Position numbers and translations under genes: made by a program
Shown: piece by piece, positions 48,891 to 57,712 of the stretch
Layout of the letters: each line of letters starts with the position of its first letter
Position numbering within the stretch: position 1 is the first letter of the stretch
The notes under the pieces: model-generated
What the model was told of the DNA's origin: nothing
Seen by the model: the letters and a program-made list of their open reading frames with translations, nothing else
Databases searched by the model: none
Assembly (NCBI RefSeq): GCF_042678485.1
Contig: NZ_JBHTKR010000005.1
Coordinates: 310,001 to 374,000, forward strand
Length of the DNA stretch: 64,000 nucleotides
Source: Seohaeicola saemankumensis
Lineage (GTDB): Bacteria > Pseudomonadota > Alphaproteobacteria > Rhodobacterales > Rhodobacteraceae
Reading direction: 5' to 3'

Positions 48891-51215
48891 TCAGGTGAAC
48901 TTGTTGTCGCGGGGGAAGCCGCGTGGCGCCATGCGGCCCGCGCTGGCGCGCTTGGCCAGCCATTCGGACAGGTCGCCTTCGGTGCGGGTGCGCCCGGCCG
49001 GATCGTGCCAGCTTAGCCCATCGGCAAGCGCGAAGGTGATGGCGTCGGACAGCCCGCCATCCTTGAACTTCTGCAGCCGCACGCCCTTGCCCCGCGCCAT
49101 TTCCGGCAACTCGTCCAGCGGAAAGACCAGGACCTTGCGGTTCTCGCCCACGCAGGCCACGTGATCGCCCGACACCGGACGGCACACCAGCGCGCGCGCA
49201 TCGCCCGACAGGTTCAGCACCTGCTTGCCGGCGCGGGTCTGGGCGACAACCTCATCCTCGGACACGACGAAACCATCACCTGCAGAGGACGCGACCAGCA
49301 GTTTGCGTCCCGGCTTGTGGATCAGGATATCCACGATCTGCGCCTCGTTCGGCAGATCCACCATCAGGCGCAGGGGTTCCCCCATGCCGCGCCCGCCCGG
49401 CAGGTTCATCGCGCCCACCGTGTAGAAACGTCCGTTCGATGCGAAGACCAGCAACTTGTCGGTGGTTTCCGCATGGAAGGCGAAACGCGGCCCGTCACCA
49501 TCCTTGAACTTGATCTCGCGGGTCAGGTCGATATGGCCCGACATCGCCCGGATCCAGCCCATCTGCGAACAGATCACGGTCAGCGGCTCACGTTCGATCA
49601 TCGCCTCCAGCGGCACATCCTCGACCTCGCCCGCCTCGGCGAACTGGGTGCGGCGCGCGCCACCGGGGCTGGACGCGCCGAACTGTTTACGCACGTCGCG
49701 CAATTGATCGGCAATCGCGGCCCATTGCAGCTTTTCACTGTCCAGCAGATCCTCAAGCGCGGCCCGCTCTTCCATCAGCGCATCGCGCTCGCGGATCAGC
49801 TCGATCTCCTCCAGCCGCCGCAACGACCGCAGGCGCATGTTCAGGATCGCCTCGGCCTGCACTTCGGACAGCGACGGCTCTTCAGCCTCGGGGATGGTCC
49901 GCGCCGTCAAGGGCGAGACATAATCCTTTTCGGATGTCGCCCGCGCATGGGGCTTGCCCCAGTCTTCGAACATCAGCGCCCGCTTGGGATCGTCGTCATA
50001 GCGGATGATGTCGATGACGCGGTCCAGGTTCAGGAAGGCAATGATGAACCCTTCCAGCACCTCAAGCCGGTGGTCGATCTTTTCCAGCCGGTGCCGCGAC
50101 CGACGCTGCAACACCTCGCGCCGGTGATCCAGGAAGGCGCGCAGCACCTCTTTCAGCGAACAGACCTTGGGCGTCAGCCCGTCGATCAGCACGTTCATGT
50201 TCAGGCTGAACCGCAGCTCGAGGTCGGAGTTGCGGAACATCATCCCCATCAGCACGTTTGGATCGACCGTGCGCGCGCGCGGTTCCAGAACAAGGCGCAC
50301 ATCATCGGCGGATTCGTCGCGTACATCGGCCAGAATCGGGATCTTCTTGGTCTGGATCAGTTCCGCGATCTTTTCGATCAGCTTGGATTTCTGCACCTGA
50401 TAGGGGATTTCCGTGACCACGATCTGCCACTGGCCGCGGCCCAGATCCTCGACCTCCCACTTGCAGCGCAGACGGAACGCCCCGCGCCCGGTGCGGTAAG
50501 CCTCGGCGATGCTCTCGCGCGGCTCGACGATCACGCCGCCGGTCGGGAAATCGGGACCCGGCACATATTGCAGCAGTGTCTCGTCGCGCGCATCGGGTGA
50601 CTTGATCAGATGCAGGCAGGCGCCAACCAGTTCTTCGATGTTATGCGGGGGAATATTTGTCGCCATCCCTACGGCGATACCGGATGACCCGTTCGCCAGA
50701 AGGTTCGGAAAAGCCGCCGGAAACACGACAGGTTCTTCCAGCGTGCCGTCATAGTTGGGCCTGAAATCGACGGCGTTTTCCGCCAGCCCTTCCATCAGCG
50801 CCTCGGCGGCGGCGGTCATGCGCGCTTCGGTGTAACGCGCGGCGGCGGGGTTGTCGCCGTCGATATTGCCGAAGTTCCCCTGCCCGTCCACCAGCGGATA
50901 GCGGACGTTGAAATCCTGCGCCAGGCGGGCCATCGCGTCATAGATCGCCGCATCGCCATGCGGGTGATAGTTCCCCATCACATCGCCCGAAATCTTGGCC
51001 GACTTGCGGAATCCGCCGCTGCTGCTCAGGCGCAATTCGCGCATCGCATAGAGAATGCGGCGGTGAACCGGCTTCAGGCCATCCCGCGCATCGGGCAGCG
51101 CCCGGTGCATGATCGTCGACAAGGCATAGGTCAGGTAGCGCTCGCCAATGGCGCGGCGCAGCGGTTCGGACACCTCGGAAGGGTTCGGTACATTGTCGTC
51201 GATCAGATCGCTCAT
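48891..51215 (-). CDS. parC: DNA topoisomerase IV subunit A
   Basis: 774 residues. The N-terminal domain carries A-A-R-Y-T-E-A-R-M with the catalytic tyrosine at 128, and the quinolone-site region G-N-Y-H-P-H-G-D-A-A-I-Y-D. The C-terminal domain is a shortened beta-pinwheel, as expected for ParC rather than GyrA (no GyrA box seen). It decatenates daughter chromosomes with ParE, which is not in this window. Position 89 is alanine where enteric ParC has serine. It converges with the P450 gene with 21 nt between. Confidence 0.93.
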   Translation of the reverse strand: MSDLIDDNVPNPSEVSEPLRRAIGERYLTYALSTIMHRALPDARDGLKPVHRRILYAMRELRLSSSGGFRKSAKISGDVMGNYHPHGDAAIYDAMARLAQDFNVRYPLVDGQGNFGNIDGDNPAAARYTEARMTAAAEALMEGLAENAVDFRPNYDGTLEEPVVFPAAFPNLLANGSSGIAVGMATNIPPHNIEELVGACLHLIKSPDARDETLLQYVPGPDFPTGGVIVEPRESIAEAYRTGRGAFRLRCKWEVEDLGRGQWQIVVTEIPYQVQKSKLIEKIAELIQTKKIPILADVRDESADDVRLVLEPRARTVDPNVLMGMMFRNSDLELRFSLNMNVLIDGLTPKVCSLKEVLRAFLDHRREVLQRRSRHRLEKIDHRLEVLEGFIIAFLNLDRVIDIIRYDDDPKRALMFEDWGKPHARATSEKDYVSPLTARTIPEAEEPSLSEVQAEAILNMRLRSLRRLEEIELIRERDALMEERAALEDLLDSEKLQWAAIADQLRDVRKQFGASSPGGARRTQFAEAGEVEDVPLEAMIEREPLTVICSQMGWIRAMSGHIDLTREIKFKDGDGPRFAFHAETTDKLLVFASNGRFYTVGAMNLPGGRGMGEPLRLMVDLPNEAQIVDILIHKPGRKLLVASSAGDGFVVSEDEVVAQTRAGKQVLNLSGDARALVCRPVSGDHVACVGENRKVLVFPLDELPEMARGKGVRLQKFKDGGLSDAITFALADGLSWHDPAGRTRTEGDLSEWLAKRASAGRMAPRGFPRDNKFT

Positions 51216-51385
51216 GCGACAGGTGATAGACGCCCGCCGCGACGGGGTAAAGCAACCAGCGCACCGAGACGGCGCGATTTCGGAAAAAATGCACGGAGGA
51301 AAAGCGCGAATCGGGTATAGGCGAGACCCTGCCCAGTCCGTTTTCGGCTGTTTCGTTGTGTTTTGTATGTTTGGGGGTATGCGGC

Positions 51386-52027
51386 ATGTGGCGCTTTATC
51401 ATTGCGACTTTTGCTTTTTTGGGATGGTCTTTCTACAGCTTGAGCGGCGGTGCCGACTACCAGCCGAAAGAAGGATCGCGTCAAGCCGAAGCCCGGAAGC
51501 AGCCCGCCGAATCCGCTGGACCAGCTGCAATCGCCCACGCGATGCCTGCGGCAGCGCCGAAATTGGCGCCCCTGCCAGACCCGGCGTCAGGGCCTGAAAC
51601 CCCGCCCGAAACCCTCCAGATGGCAAGCATGGTCAATGCGGGCGCGACGATAGGCGCTTTTGGAAACCAACCCCTGGACAAGACGGTACGGGCAAGCGCC
51701 GCAACTGCGCCGCCACAGGACCCCGATCGCTGGACCGCGACACTGAACCTGGCGCAGCCTGCGACCCCCACGGATGTTGACCAGATCATCCAGACAGCCG
51801 CATCCCAAGAACGAGAGATCTCGCGCGATATCCGCAAGATCACCGCAGGACGCGTCAATTACCGCAACGGACCGGGCACCAGATATGGCGTGCTGGGCAA
51901 GCTGTCGCGCGGCGATGAGGTCGAAGTGCTGGAAGTTTTCGAAAATGGCTGGGTCAGGCTTCGCATACCGGACAGCAACCGCATCGGGTGGGTCGCCGGA
52001 TCGCTGGTGTCCGGCGGTGATGGCTGA
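51386..52027 (+). CDS. membrane-anchored SH3-domain protein
   Basis: 213 residues. A hydrophobic N-terminal segment (about 3-20) is followed by a long low-complexity stretch rich in Ala, Pro and Gln (30-130), and then a bacterial SH3 domain at the C-terminus (about 145-207, with N-Y-R-N-G-P-G-T-R-Y-G-V-L). Such domains usually bind peptidoglycan or peptides in the periplasm; the binding partner here is unknown. I start at ATG 51386 (M-W-R-F-I), since the longer in-frame ORF lacks a plausible signal. Confidence 0.8.
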   Translation: MWRFIIATFAFLGWSFYSLSGGADYQPKEGSRQAEARKQPAESAGPAAIAHAMPAAAPKLAPLPDPASGPETPPETLQMASMVNAGATIGAFGNQPLDKTVRASAATAPPQDPDRWTATLNLAQPATPTDVDQIIQTAASQEREISRDIRKITAGRVNYRNGPGTRYGVLGKLSRGDEVEVLEVFENGWVRLRIPDSNRIGWVAGSLVSGGDG

Positions 52028-52079
52028 CCCCCGCAAACCTGCCCTTGCAGCGGGGCGCGCCATGTATCATTGAAGCGCC

Positions 52080-52913
52080 ATGAACCAGAAAACTATCCTT
52101 ATCACTGGCTGCTCTTCCGGGATCGGCTATGACGCGGCGCACAGGCTCAAGGCTCGTGGCTGGCGTGTCTTTGCCACCTGCCGCAAGCAAACGGACGTTG
52201 ACCGCCTAATCGCCGAAGGGCTGGAGGCAGTTCAGCTGGATTACGCCGATCCCGCGTCCATCCGCGCGGCCCTTGCCCATGTGCTGGCGCAGACGGGTGG
52301 CACGCTTGACGCGCTTTACAACAACGGCGCCTTTATCAGCCACGGTGCGGCCGAAGACCTGCCGCGCGAGGCATTGGCCGAGATATTCGAGGTCAATGTC
52401 TTCGGATGGCATGATCTGATCCGACTGGTGATCCCCGTGATGCGGGCACAGGGGCATGGTCGCATCATCAACTGCTCATCAATACTGGGATTTATCGTGG
52501 TCCCGTGGCGATCGGCCTACAATGCGACGAAATACGCCGTGGAAGCGCTCAGCGATACGCTGAGGATCGAGATGCGCGGCACCGGGATCCACGTGATCCT
52601 GATCGAACCGGGCCCCATCGCCAGCCGCATCGACGCCAATTCCATCCCGCATTTCGAACGCTGGATCGACTGGGAGAACAGCCCGCGGGCTGACCAGTAC
52701 CGCGCGATACTTCTCAAGCGGCTTTATGAACCCAAGGTCCGAAAGGACCTGTTCGAATTGCCGCCATCTGCCGTGACGGCCAAACTGATCCGCGCCCTCG
52801 AAGCGCCACGCCCGAAGGCCCGGTATTACGTGACCATCCCGACCTATACGATGGGCATCCTGCGCCGCATCCTGCCCACATGGGCCCTGGACTGGCTGCT
52901 GGCCAAAGTCTGA
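52080..52913 (+). CDS. short-chain dehydrogenase/reductase
   Basis: 277 residues, classical SDR. The nucleotide-binding motif is T-G-C-S-S-G-I-G at 9-16 and the active site has Ser134 (or 133), Tyr147 and Lys151 (Y-N-A-T-K). The usual N-N-A-G becomes N-N-G-A. The C-terminal part is 30-40 residues longer than the minimum, with a hydrophobic end (L-P-T-W-A-L-D-W-L-L). The substrate cannot be told. The ATG at 52080 lacks a strong ribosome-binding site. Confidence 0.88.
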   Translation: MNQKTILITGCSSGIGYDAAHRLKARGWRVFATCRKQTDVDRLIAEGLEAVQLDYADPASIRAALAHVLAQTGGTLDALYNNGAFISHGAAEDLPREALAEIFEVNVFGWHDLIRLVIPVMRAQGHGRIINCSSILGFIVVPWRSAYNATKYAVEALSDTLRIEMRGTGIHVILIEPGPIASRIDANSIPHFERWIDWENSPRADQYRAILLKRLYEPKVRKDLFELPPSAVTAKLIRALEAPRPKARYYVTIPTYTMGILRRILPTWALDWLLAKV

Positions 52914-53000
52914 CGGAACAAAGCCGTCACGTAAAATCAGGTTCGCTTTTTGCCGCGCGCCCTCTACATGGGGCGTGACAAGGAAAGAAGGACTGAAGAG

Positions 53001-53204
53001 ATGAGGGACGATCCCCTGTTTTATGTCGTGGTCGCGGCCTGCCTTGCCGTGCTGGGTATCCTGCTGCTGGGTATCGGCGGCTTTGCCAAGGGTGGCGAGT
53101 TCAACCGCAAATATGCCAACAGGATCATGCGCTGGCGCATCGGTGCACAGCTGGTTGCCGTCGTGCTCATACTTCTGTTCGTTTGGATCCGCAGACAGGG
53201 ATAA
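53001..53204 (+). CDS. twin-transmembrane HIG1-like small protein
   Basis: 67 residues: two hydrophobic spans (about 6-25 and 45-63) joined by a basic loop with F-A-K-G-G-E-F-N-R-K-Y-A-N-R. This arrangement and loop fit the bacterial HIG1-domain/twin-transmembrane family. Members are conserved near cobalamin adenosyltransferase and etf genes in Rhodobacteraceae, but their role is not settled. AAGGA before ATG 53001 supports the start. The next gene begins 3 nt after the stop. Confidence 0.82.
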   Translation: MRDDPLFYVVVAACLAVLGILLLGIGGFAKGGEFNRKYANRIMRWRIGAQLVAVVLILLFVWIRRQG

Positions 53205-53207
53205 GAC

Positions 53208-53780
53208 ATGATTGTTCTGAACAAGATTTACACCAAGACCGGCGATGATGGCGAAACCGCGCTGGGCAATGGCGCGCGCGTTGCGAAACATTCGATGCGC
53301 GTGACCGCTTACGGCACCGTGGACGAGGCGAATGCCACGGTCGGCATGGCGCGTCTGCATGCCGACCCTGACCTGGACGCGGCGCTGGCCCGCATCCAGA
53401 ACGACCTGTTCGACCTTGGCGCGGATCTGTGCCGCCCCGATATGGAACGTGACGCGGATGCCGAATACCCGCCGCTGCGGATGGTCAAGGCGCAGGTGGA
53501 CCGGCTGGAATCCGAAATCGACGCGATGAACAGCCGTCTTGAACCCCTGCGCAGCTTCATCCTGCCCGGCGGGTCCGCGCTGGCGGCCCATCTGCACCTG
53601 TGCCGCACGGTCAGCCGTCGCGCGGAACGTGAAACCGTGGAACTGGCGACGATGGAAACCGTGAACCCGGATGCGGTCAAATACCTCAACCGGCTGTCAG
53701 ACTGGTTCTTCGTCGCGGCCCGCGTCGCCAATGATGACGGACGCGCCGATGTACTTTGGGTTCCGGGCGCAAATCGCTGA
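53208..53780 (+). CDS. PduO-type cob(I)alamin adenosyltransferase
   Basis: 190 residues. The N-terminal Y-T-K-T-G-D-D-G-E-T-A-L and the later R-L-S-D-W-F-F-V-A-A-R are signatures of the PduO/EutT-type ATP:cob(I)alamin adenosyltransferase. The enzyme makes adenosylcobalamin, needed for example by methylmalonyl-CoA mutase. It is probably translated with the twin-span protein, 3 nt upstream. It lies ahead of etfB, though a 162-nt gap suggests a separate promoter for etfBA. Confidence 0.92.
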   Translation: MIVLNKIYTKTGDDGETALGNGARVAKHSMRVTAYGTVDEANATVGMARLHADPDLDAALARIQNDLFDLGADLCRPDMERDADAEYPPLRMVKAQVDRLESEIDAMNSRLEPLRSFILPGGSALAAHLHLCRTVSRRAERETVELATMETVNPDAVKYLNRLSDWFFVAARVANDDGRADVLWVPGANR

Positions 53781-53942
53781 AATACCGCCCCCAGGGACGT
53801 CGCGAAAAGAAAACGCGGCGTCTTATGGACATGACGTGACGATTTTGCCCTGTTTCGCCGGCGCGCAAGATTATATCAACGCGCAGAGTGTTATCTGGGG
53901 AGTCGCAAACCGTCTTCCCGCAATCTGAGGGAGACCACGCCA

Positions 53943-54701
53943 ATGAAGGTACTCGTGCCTGTCAAACGTGTGATCGACTATAACGTGAAGGTTCGCGTCA
54001 AGGCGGACGGAAGCGGTGTCGATCTCGCCAATGTAAAGATGTCGATGAACCCGTTCGACGAAATCGCTGTCGAAGAGGCGATCCGCCTGAAGGAAGCGGG
54101 CAAGGCCGACGAGGTCGTGGTTGTCTCCATCGGCGTGAAGCAGGCGCAGGAAACCCTGCGGACCGCGCTGGCGATGGGTGCGGATCGCGCGATCCTGGTC
54201 GTGGCCTCGGATGATGTGCACAATGACATCGAACCGCTGGCCGTGGCCAAGATCCTCAAGGCCGTCATCGCCGAGGAAGCCCCCGGTCTGGTGATCGCGG
54301 GCAAGCAGGCCATCGACAATGACATGAACGCGACCGGCCAGATGCTGTCGGCGCTGCTGGGCTGGTCCCAGGCGGCCTTCGCCTCGGACCTGGATGTGCA
54401 GGACGGTCATGCGCTGGTCACCCGCGAAGTGGACGGCGGCCTGCAGACCATCAAGGTGAAGATGCCCACGATCGTGACGGCCGACCTGCGCCTGAACGAG
54501 CCGCGCTATGCCAGCCTGCCCAACATCATGAAGGCGAAGAAAAAGCAGCTGGATGAAAAGACAGCCGCCGATTACGGCGTCGATGTCACCCCGCGCCTGA
54601 CCGTGGTCAAGACCTCGGAACCGGCGGCGCGCGCGGCAGGTATCAAGGTGGGCTCGGTCGACGAGCTTGTGGCGAAACTCAAGGAAGCGGGGGCTGTGTA
54701 A
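53943..54701 (+). CDS. etfB: electron transfer flavoprotein subunit beta
   Basis: 252 residues with the family start M-K-V-L-V-P-V-K-R-V-I-D-Y and the conserved G-K-Q-A-I-D-N-D-M-N segment. The beta subunit holds AMP and, with EtfA, carries electrons from acyl-CoA dehydrogenases to ETF-ubiquinone oxidoreductase. GGGAG before ATG 53943 supports the start. The stop overlaps the start of etfA by one base (TAATG). Confidence 0.96.
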   Translation: MKVLVPVKRVIDYNVKVRVKADGSGVDLANVKMSMNPFDEIAVEEAIRLKEAGKADEVVVVSIGVKQAQETLRTALAMGADRAILVVASDDVHNDIEPLAVAKILKAVIAEEAPGLVIAGKQAIDNDMNATGQMLSALLGWSQAAFASDLDVQDGHALVTREVDGGLQTIKVKMPTIVTADLRLNEPRYASLPNIMKAKKKQLDEKTAADYGVDVTPRLTVVKTSEPAARAAGIKVGSVDELVAKLKEAGAV

Positions 54702-55627
54702 TGGCTGTTCTTCTGATTGGTGAAGTAACTGACGGCACGCTGGCGGTGGACGCCACCGCGAAAGCCGTGACCGCGGCCAAGCAACTGGGCGATGTGACCG
54801 TGCTTTGCACCGGCGCTTCGGCCAAGGCAGCAGCCGATGAGGCCGCCAAGATCGAAGGCGTGTCCAAGGTGCTGGTCGCCGAGGATGCACTTTACGGTCA
54901 CCGCCTGGCCGAACCCGTGGCCGCCCTGATCGTCAGCCTGGCAGGCAATTATTCGCATATCGTGGCCCCTTCCACGACGGATGCGAAGAACATCATGCCG
55001 CGCGTGGCGGCCCTGCTGGACGTGATGATCCTGTCCGACGTGGTCGGCGTGGTCGATGCGGACACGTTTCAGCGTCCGATCTATGCCGGCAACGCGATCC
55101 AGACGGTGAAATCCACCGATGGCGTCAAGGTGATGACGATCCGCACCTCGACCTTCGATCTGGCCCCGATGGGCGGCTCCGCCCCGGTCGAGGCGATCGC
55201 AACGGGCGACAACCCCGGCCTGTCCGAATGGGTTGAAGACAAGGTTGCAGCCTCCGACCGTCCCGAACTGACCAGTGCGGGCGTGGTCGTGTCCGGCGGG
55301 CGCGGGGTGGGATCCGAGGCGGACTTCGCCCTGATCGAGAAACTGGCCGACAAGCTGGGGGCCGCCGTTGGCGCTTCCCGCGCGGCTGTTGACTCGGGCT
55401 ATGCGCCGAACGACTGGCAGGTCGGACAGACCGGCAAGGTCGTGGCGCCGGATCTTTATGTCGCGGTCGGCATTTCGGGTGCGATCCAGCACCTGGCCGG
55501 CATGAAGGACAGCAAGATCATCGTCGCCATCAACAAGGATGAAGAGGCCCCGATCTTCCAGGTCGCCGATTACGGCCTGGTCGCAGACCTCTTCACCGCA
55601 GTGCCGGAACTGATCGAAAAGATCTGA
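54701..55627 (+). CDS. etfA: electron transfer flavoprotein subunit alpha
   Basis: 308 residues. The C-terminal FAD-binding part has V-V-S-G-G-R-G-V-G-S and S-G-A-I-Q-H-L-A-G-M, the classic ETF alpha signatures. Together with EtfB it shuttles electrons in fatty-acid and amino-acid oxidation. It ends at a strong terminator hairpin. Coupling to etfB by the TAATG overlap ensures equal production. Confidence 0.96.
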   Translation: MAVLLIGEVTDGTLAVDATAKAVTAAKQLGDVTVLCTGASAKAAADEAAKIEGVSKVLVAEDALYGHRLAEPVAALIVSLAGNYSHIVAPSTTDAKNIMPRVAALLDVMILSDVVGVVDADTFQRPIYAGNAIQTVKSTDGVKVMTIRTSTFDLAPMGGSAPVEAIATGDNPGLSEWVEDKVAASDRPELTSAGVVVSGGRGVGSEADFALIEKLADKLGAAVGASRAAVDSGYAPNDWQVGQTGKVVAPDLYVAVGISGAIQHLAGMKDSKIIVAINKDEEAPIFQVADYGLVADLFTAVPELIEKI

Positions 55628-55657
55628 GATCTGATACCGCGCGCAAGCGATCACCAT

Positions 55658-55686
55658 AAGGCCCGCCATCACTGGCGGGCCTTTGT
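55658..55686. terminator. terminator between etfA and the DUF6473-like gene
   Basis: Perfect 11-bp stem AAGGCCCGCCA/TGGCGGGCCTT with a 4-nt loop, followed on the plus strand by TTTG. It lies 30 nt after etfA and between two convergent genes, so it can act in both directions. Confidence 0.88.
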
Positions 55687-55702
55687 TCTTGCGGGGCAGG
55701 AC

Positions 55703-56578
55703 CTATCGCGCCAGGGACCGCCCCCCCATCATCCGCTGCAAGCAGGGACCAAGAACATCAGCCACCTCCTGATGCGCCAAAGGACCCATCAGGCCCGCCG
55801 CAGCCGGGGCTTCCAGCGGCGAAAAGATCATGCCTTCGGTTCCGCGGGCAAGCGCCTGCGGGCTGGCCGAAACCTCGACCACCTCGGTGACCAAGGGGCG
55901 CAACACATCAATCATCTGTCCATCGACAAACAATGGATCGCGCCCAAGATCATCCCCCGGCGCGAATTTCAGGACGTCATCGCAAGTATCGGCCTGCCGT
56001 GCGGGATGATCGGCGAACCAAAGCAATACCGTCCGCCCGCCTATGCCCTGCAACAAGTGGCGCATGCGCGCGACCCAGGCTTCCTTCAATTCTTCCCGGA
56101 TCATGAGGTAGCGATCAGGTGACAACTGCCGCAACGCCGATAGCATGTGCCGGTTAAAGGTGAAATCGGTGAAATCCACATCGCGGAACATCTGCTTCAT
56201 CAAGCCGGACGCGTTCAGAAACCGGTCATTGCGCCGGGGATGCACCGCATAGAACCGGTTGGACATGTTCTGCGCGCCCATGATCTGCACGACCGTAACC
56301 CGCGCCTGGCTTGCAACCTCCATGACCGTGGCATCGTTCAGAAAGGCATCCACCCCGGCATTCTGCCAGCCGAAATTGACGCATTTCAGGCCGGTCGCGT
56401 CTTCGATCAGCGCGGGAAAAGGTTTCGCTATGAACCGGCCATATGTTTCGGTTCCCCCGAGAAACAGGGCATAATCCCCGGCAAGCCGCCGCCTTGGTCC
56501 GCGAAACAGCAGCCGCGACCGCCCGTAACGGCACGGAAAATAGTCCAGGCCACCCTGGCCAGTTGCATCATAAGTCAT
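55703..56578 (-). CDS. roseobacter protein resembling DUF6473
   Basis: 291 residues. The N-terminus with L-D-Y-F-P-C-R-Y-G-x-S and F-L-G-G-T-E-T-Y-G-R-F resembles a Rhodobacteraceae-specific family that I believe is DUF6473. The pattern of G-G-T-E-T near residue 40, V-N-F-G-W-Q-N-A-G and G-A-Q-N-M-S-N-R is like a degenerate SGNH hydrolase fold with no serine in block I. The ATG at 56578 is my choice; a GTG lies nine codons upstream. No membrane span is evident. It is convergent with etfA and divergent from hbd. Function unknown. Confidence 0.72.
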   Translation of the reverse strand: MTYDATGQGGLDYFPCRYGRSRLLFRGPRRRLAGDYALFLGGTETYGRFIAKPFPALIEDATGLKCVNFGWQNAGVDAFLNDATVMEVASQARVTVVQIMGAQNMSNRFYAVHPRRNDRFLNASGLMKQMFRDVDFTDFTFNRHMLSALRQLSPDRYLMIREELKEAWVARMRHLLQGIGGRTVLLWFADHPARQADTCDDVLKFAPGDDLGRDPLFVDGQMIDVLRPLVTEVVEVSASPQALARGTEGMIFSPLEAPAAAGLMGPLAHQEVADVLGPCLQRMMGGRSLAR

Positions 56579-56757
56579 CCATCCCACCCGATTGTTCAAA
56601 CTCACCCAGGGACAGAATCACGCAAACAGCTTGCGATTTCCCTAAACGCACAATTGATCGAAATTATTAACGATCCCTCCCGGCGCCTGTGCTCTTGCAC
56701 GGCCCCGCCGCCCCGGCCTATTGTCACCGCCAGCAGGCATGAGGGAGCAGAACGCGC

Positions 56758-57633
56758 ATGGATATTCAAAGCATCGGCATCGTTGGCGCAGGCCAGATGG
56801 GCAATGGCATCGCACATGTCATGGCCCTGGCCGGTTATGACGTGCTGATGACCGATATCAGCCAGGACGCGCTTGATGCCGCCGTGGCGCTGATCTCGCG
56901 CAATCTTGACCGTCAGGTCGGCCGCGGCAAGATCAGCCAGACCGACAAGGATGCCGCCATGGCGCGCATCCAGACGACACTCACGCTGACGGATCTGGGC
57001 CCCTGCGACCTGATCATCGAGGCGGCAACGGAACGCGAAACCGTCAAGCAGAAGATCTTCGACGACCTGCTGCCACACCTGGCCCCCCACACGATCCTGA
57101 CGTCAAACACCTCGTCGATCTCGATCACCAGGCTGGCCAGCCGTACAGATCGGCCCGAACGATTCATGGGCTTCCACTTCATGAACCCGGTGCCGTTGAT
57201 GCAGCTGGTCGAGTTGATCCGCGGTATCGCCACGGATGAACCGACCTATGCCGCCTGCCTCAAGGTGGTCGAGAAGCTGGGCAAGACGGCCGCGTCGGCC
57301 GAAGATTTTCCGGCTTTCATCGTCAACAGGATCCTGATGCCGATGATCAACGAAGCGGTCTACACGCTTTACGAAGGCGTCGGATCGGTGAAATCCATCG
57401 ACGAATCCATGAAACTGGGGGCAAATCACCCGATGGGCCCGCTGGAGCTGGCGGATTTCATCGGGCTGGACACCTGTCTTGCCATCATGAACGTGCTGCA
57501 TGACGGGCTGGCGGATACGAAATACCGCCCCTGCCCCTTGCTGACAAAATATGTCGAAGCGGGCTGGCTGGGTCGCAAGACGCAGCGCGGATTCTACGAC
57601 TACCGGGGCGAGGTTCCGGTTCCCACGCGCTAG
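56758..57633 (+). CDS. 3-hydroxybutyryl-CoA dehydrogenase
   Basis: 291 residues. The N-terminal Rossmann motif G-A-G-Q-M-G-N-G-I-A (10-19) binds NAD(P), and the later blocks F-M-G-F-H-F-M-N-P-V-P and G-A-N-H-P-M-G-P-L-E-L-A-D are typical of the 3-hydroxyacyl-CoA dehydrogenase family. It interconverts acetoacetyl-CoA and 3-hydroxybutyryl-CoA. GAGGGAG before the ATG supports the start. Closeness to etfBA fits a role in acyl-CoA metabolism. Paired hairpins follow the stop. Confidence 0.94.
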   Translation: MDIQSIGIVGAGQMGNGIAHVMALAGYDVLMTDISQDALDAAVALISRNLDRQVGRGKISQTDKDAAMARIQTTLTLTDLGPCDLIIEAATERETVKQKIFDDLLPHLAPHTILTSNTSSISITRLASRTDRPERFMGFHFMNPVPLMQLVELIRGIATDEPTYAACLKVVEKLGKTAASAEDFPAFIVNRILMPMINEAVYTLYEGVGSVKSIDESMKLGANHPMGPLELADFIGLDTCLAIMNVLHDGLADTKYRPCPLLTKYVEAGWLGRKTQRGFYDYRGEVPVPTR

Positions 57634-57664
57634 GCTTCTTCTTGCCCGAAATATCCTCGGGGGA

Positions 57665-57696
57665 AGTCCCGAAGGGACTGGGGGCAGACAGCCCCC
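57665..57696. repeat. tandem hairpins in a dispersed-type intergenic sequence
   Basis: AGTCCC/GGGACT (57665-57679) and GGGGGC/GCCCCC (57680-57696) lie back to back between two convergent genes. They are preceded by CCCGAAATATCCTCGGGGG, a string that I recall as frequent between genes in roseobacters. It may act as a bidirectional terminator, or be a dispersed repeat. Confidence 0.45.
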
Positions 57697-57712
57697 TGCG
57701 CGCGTCTCCAGG

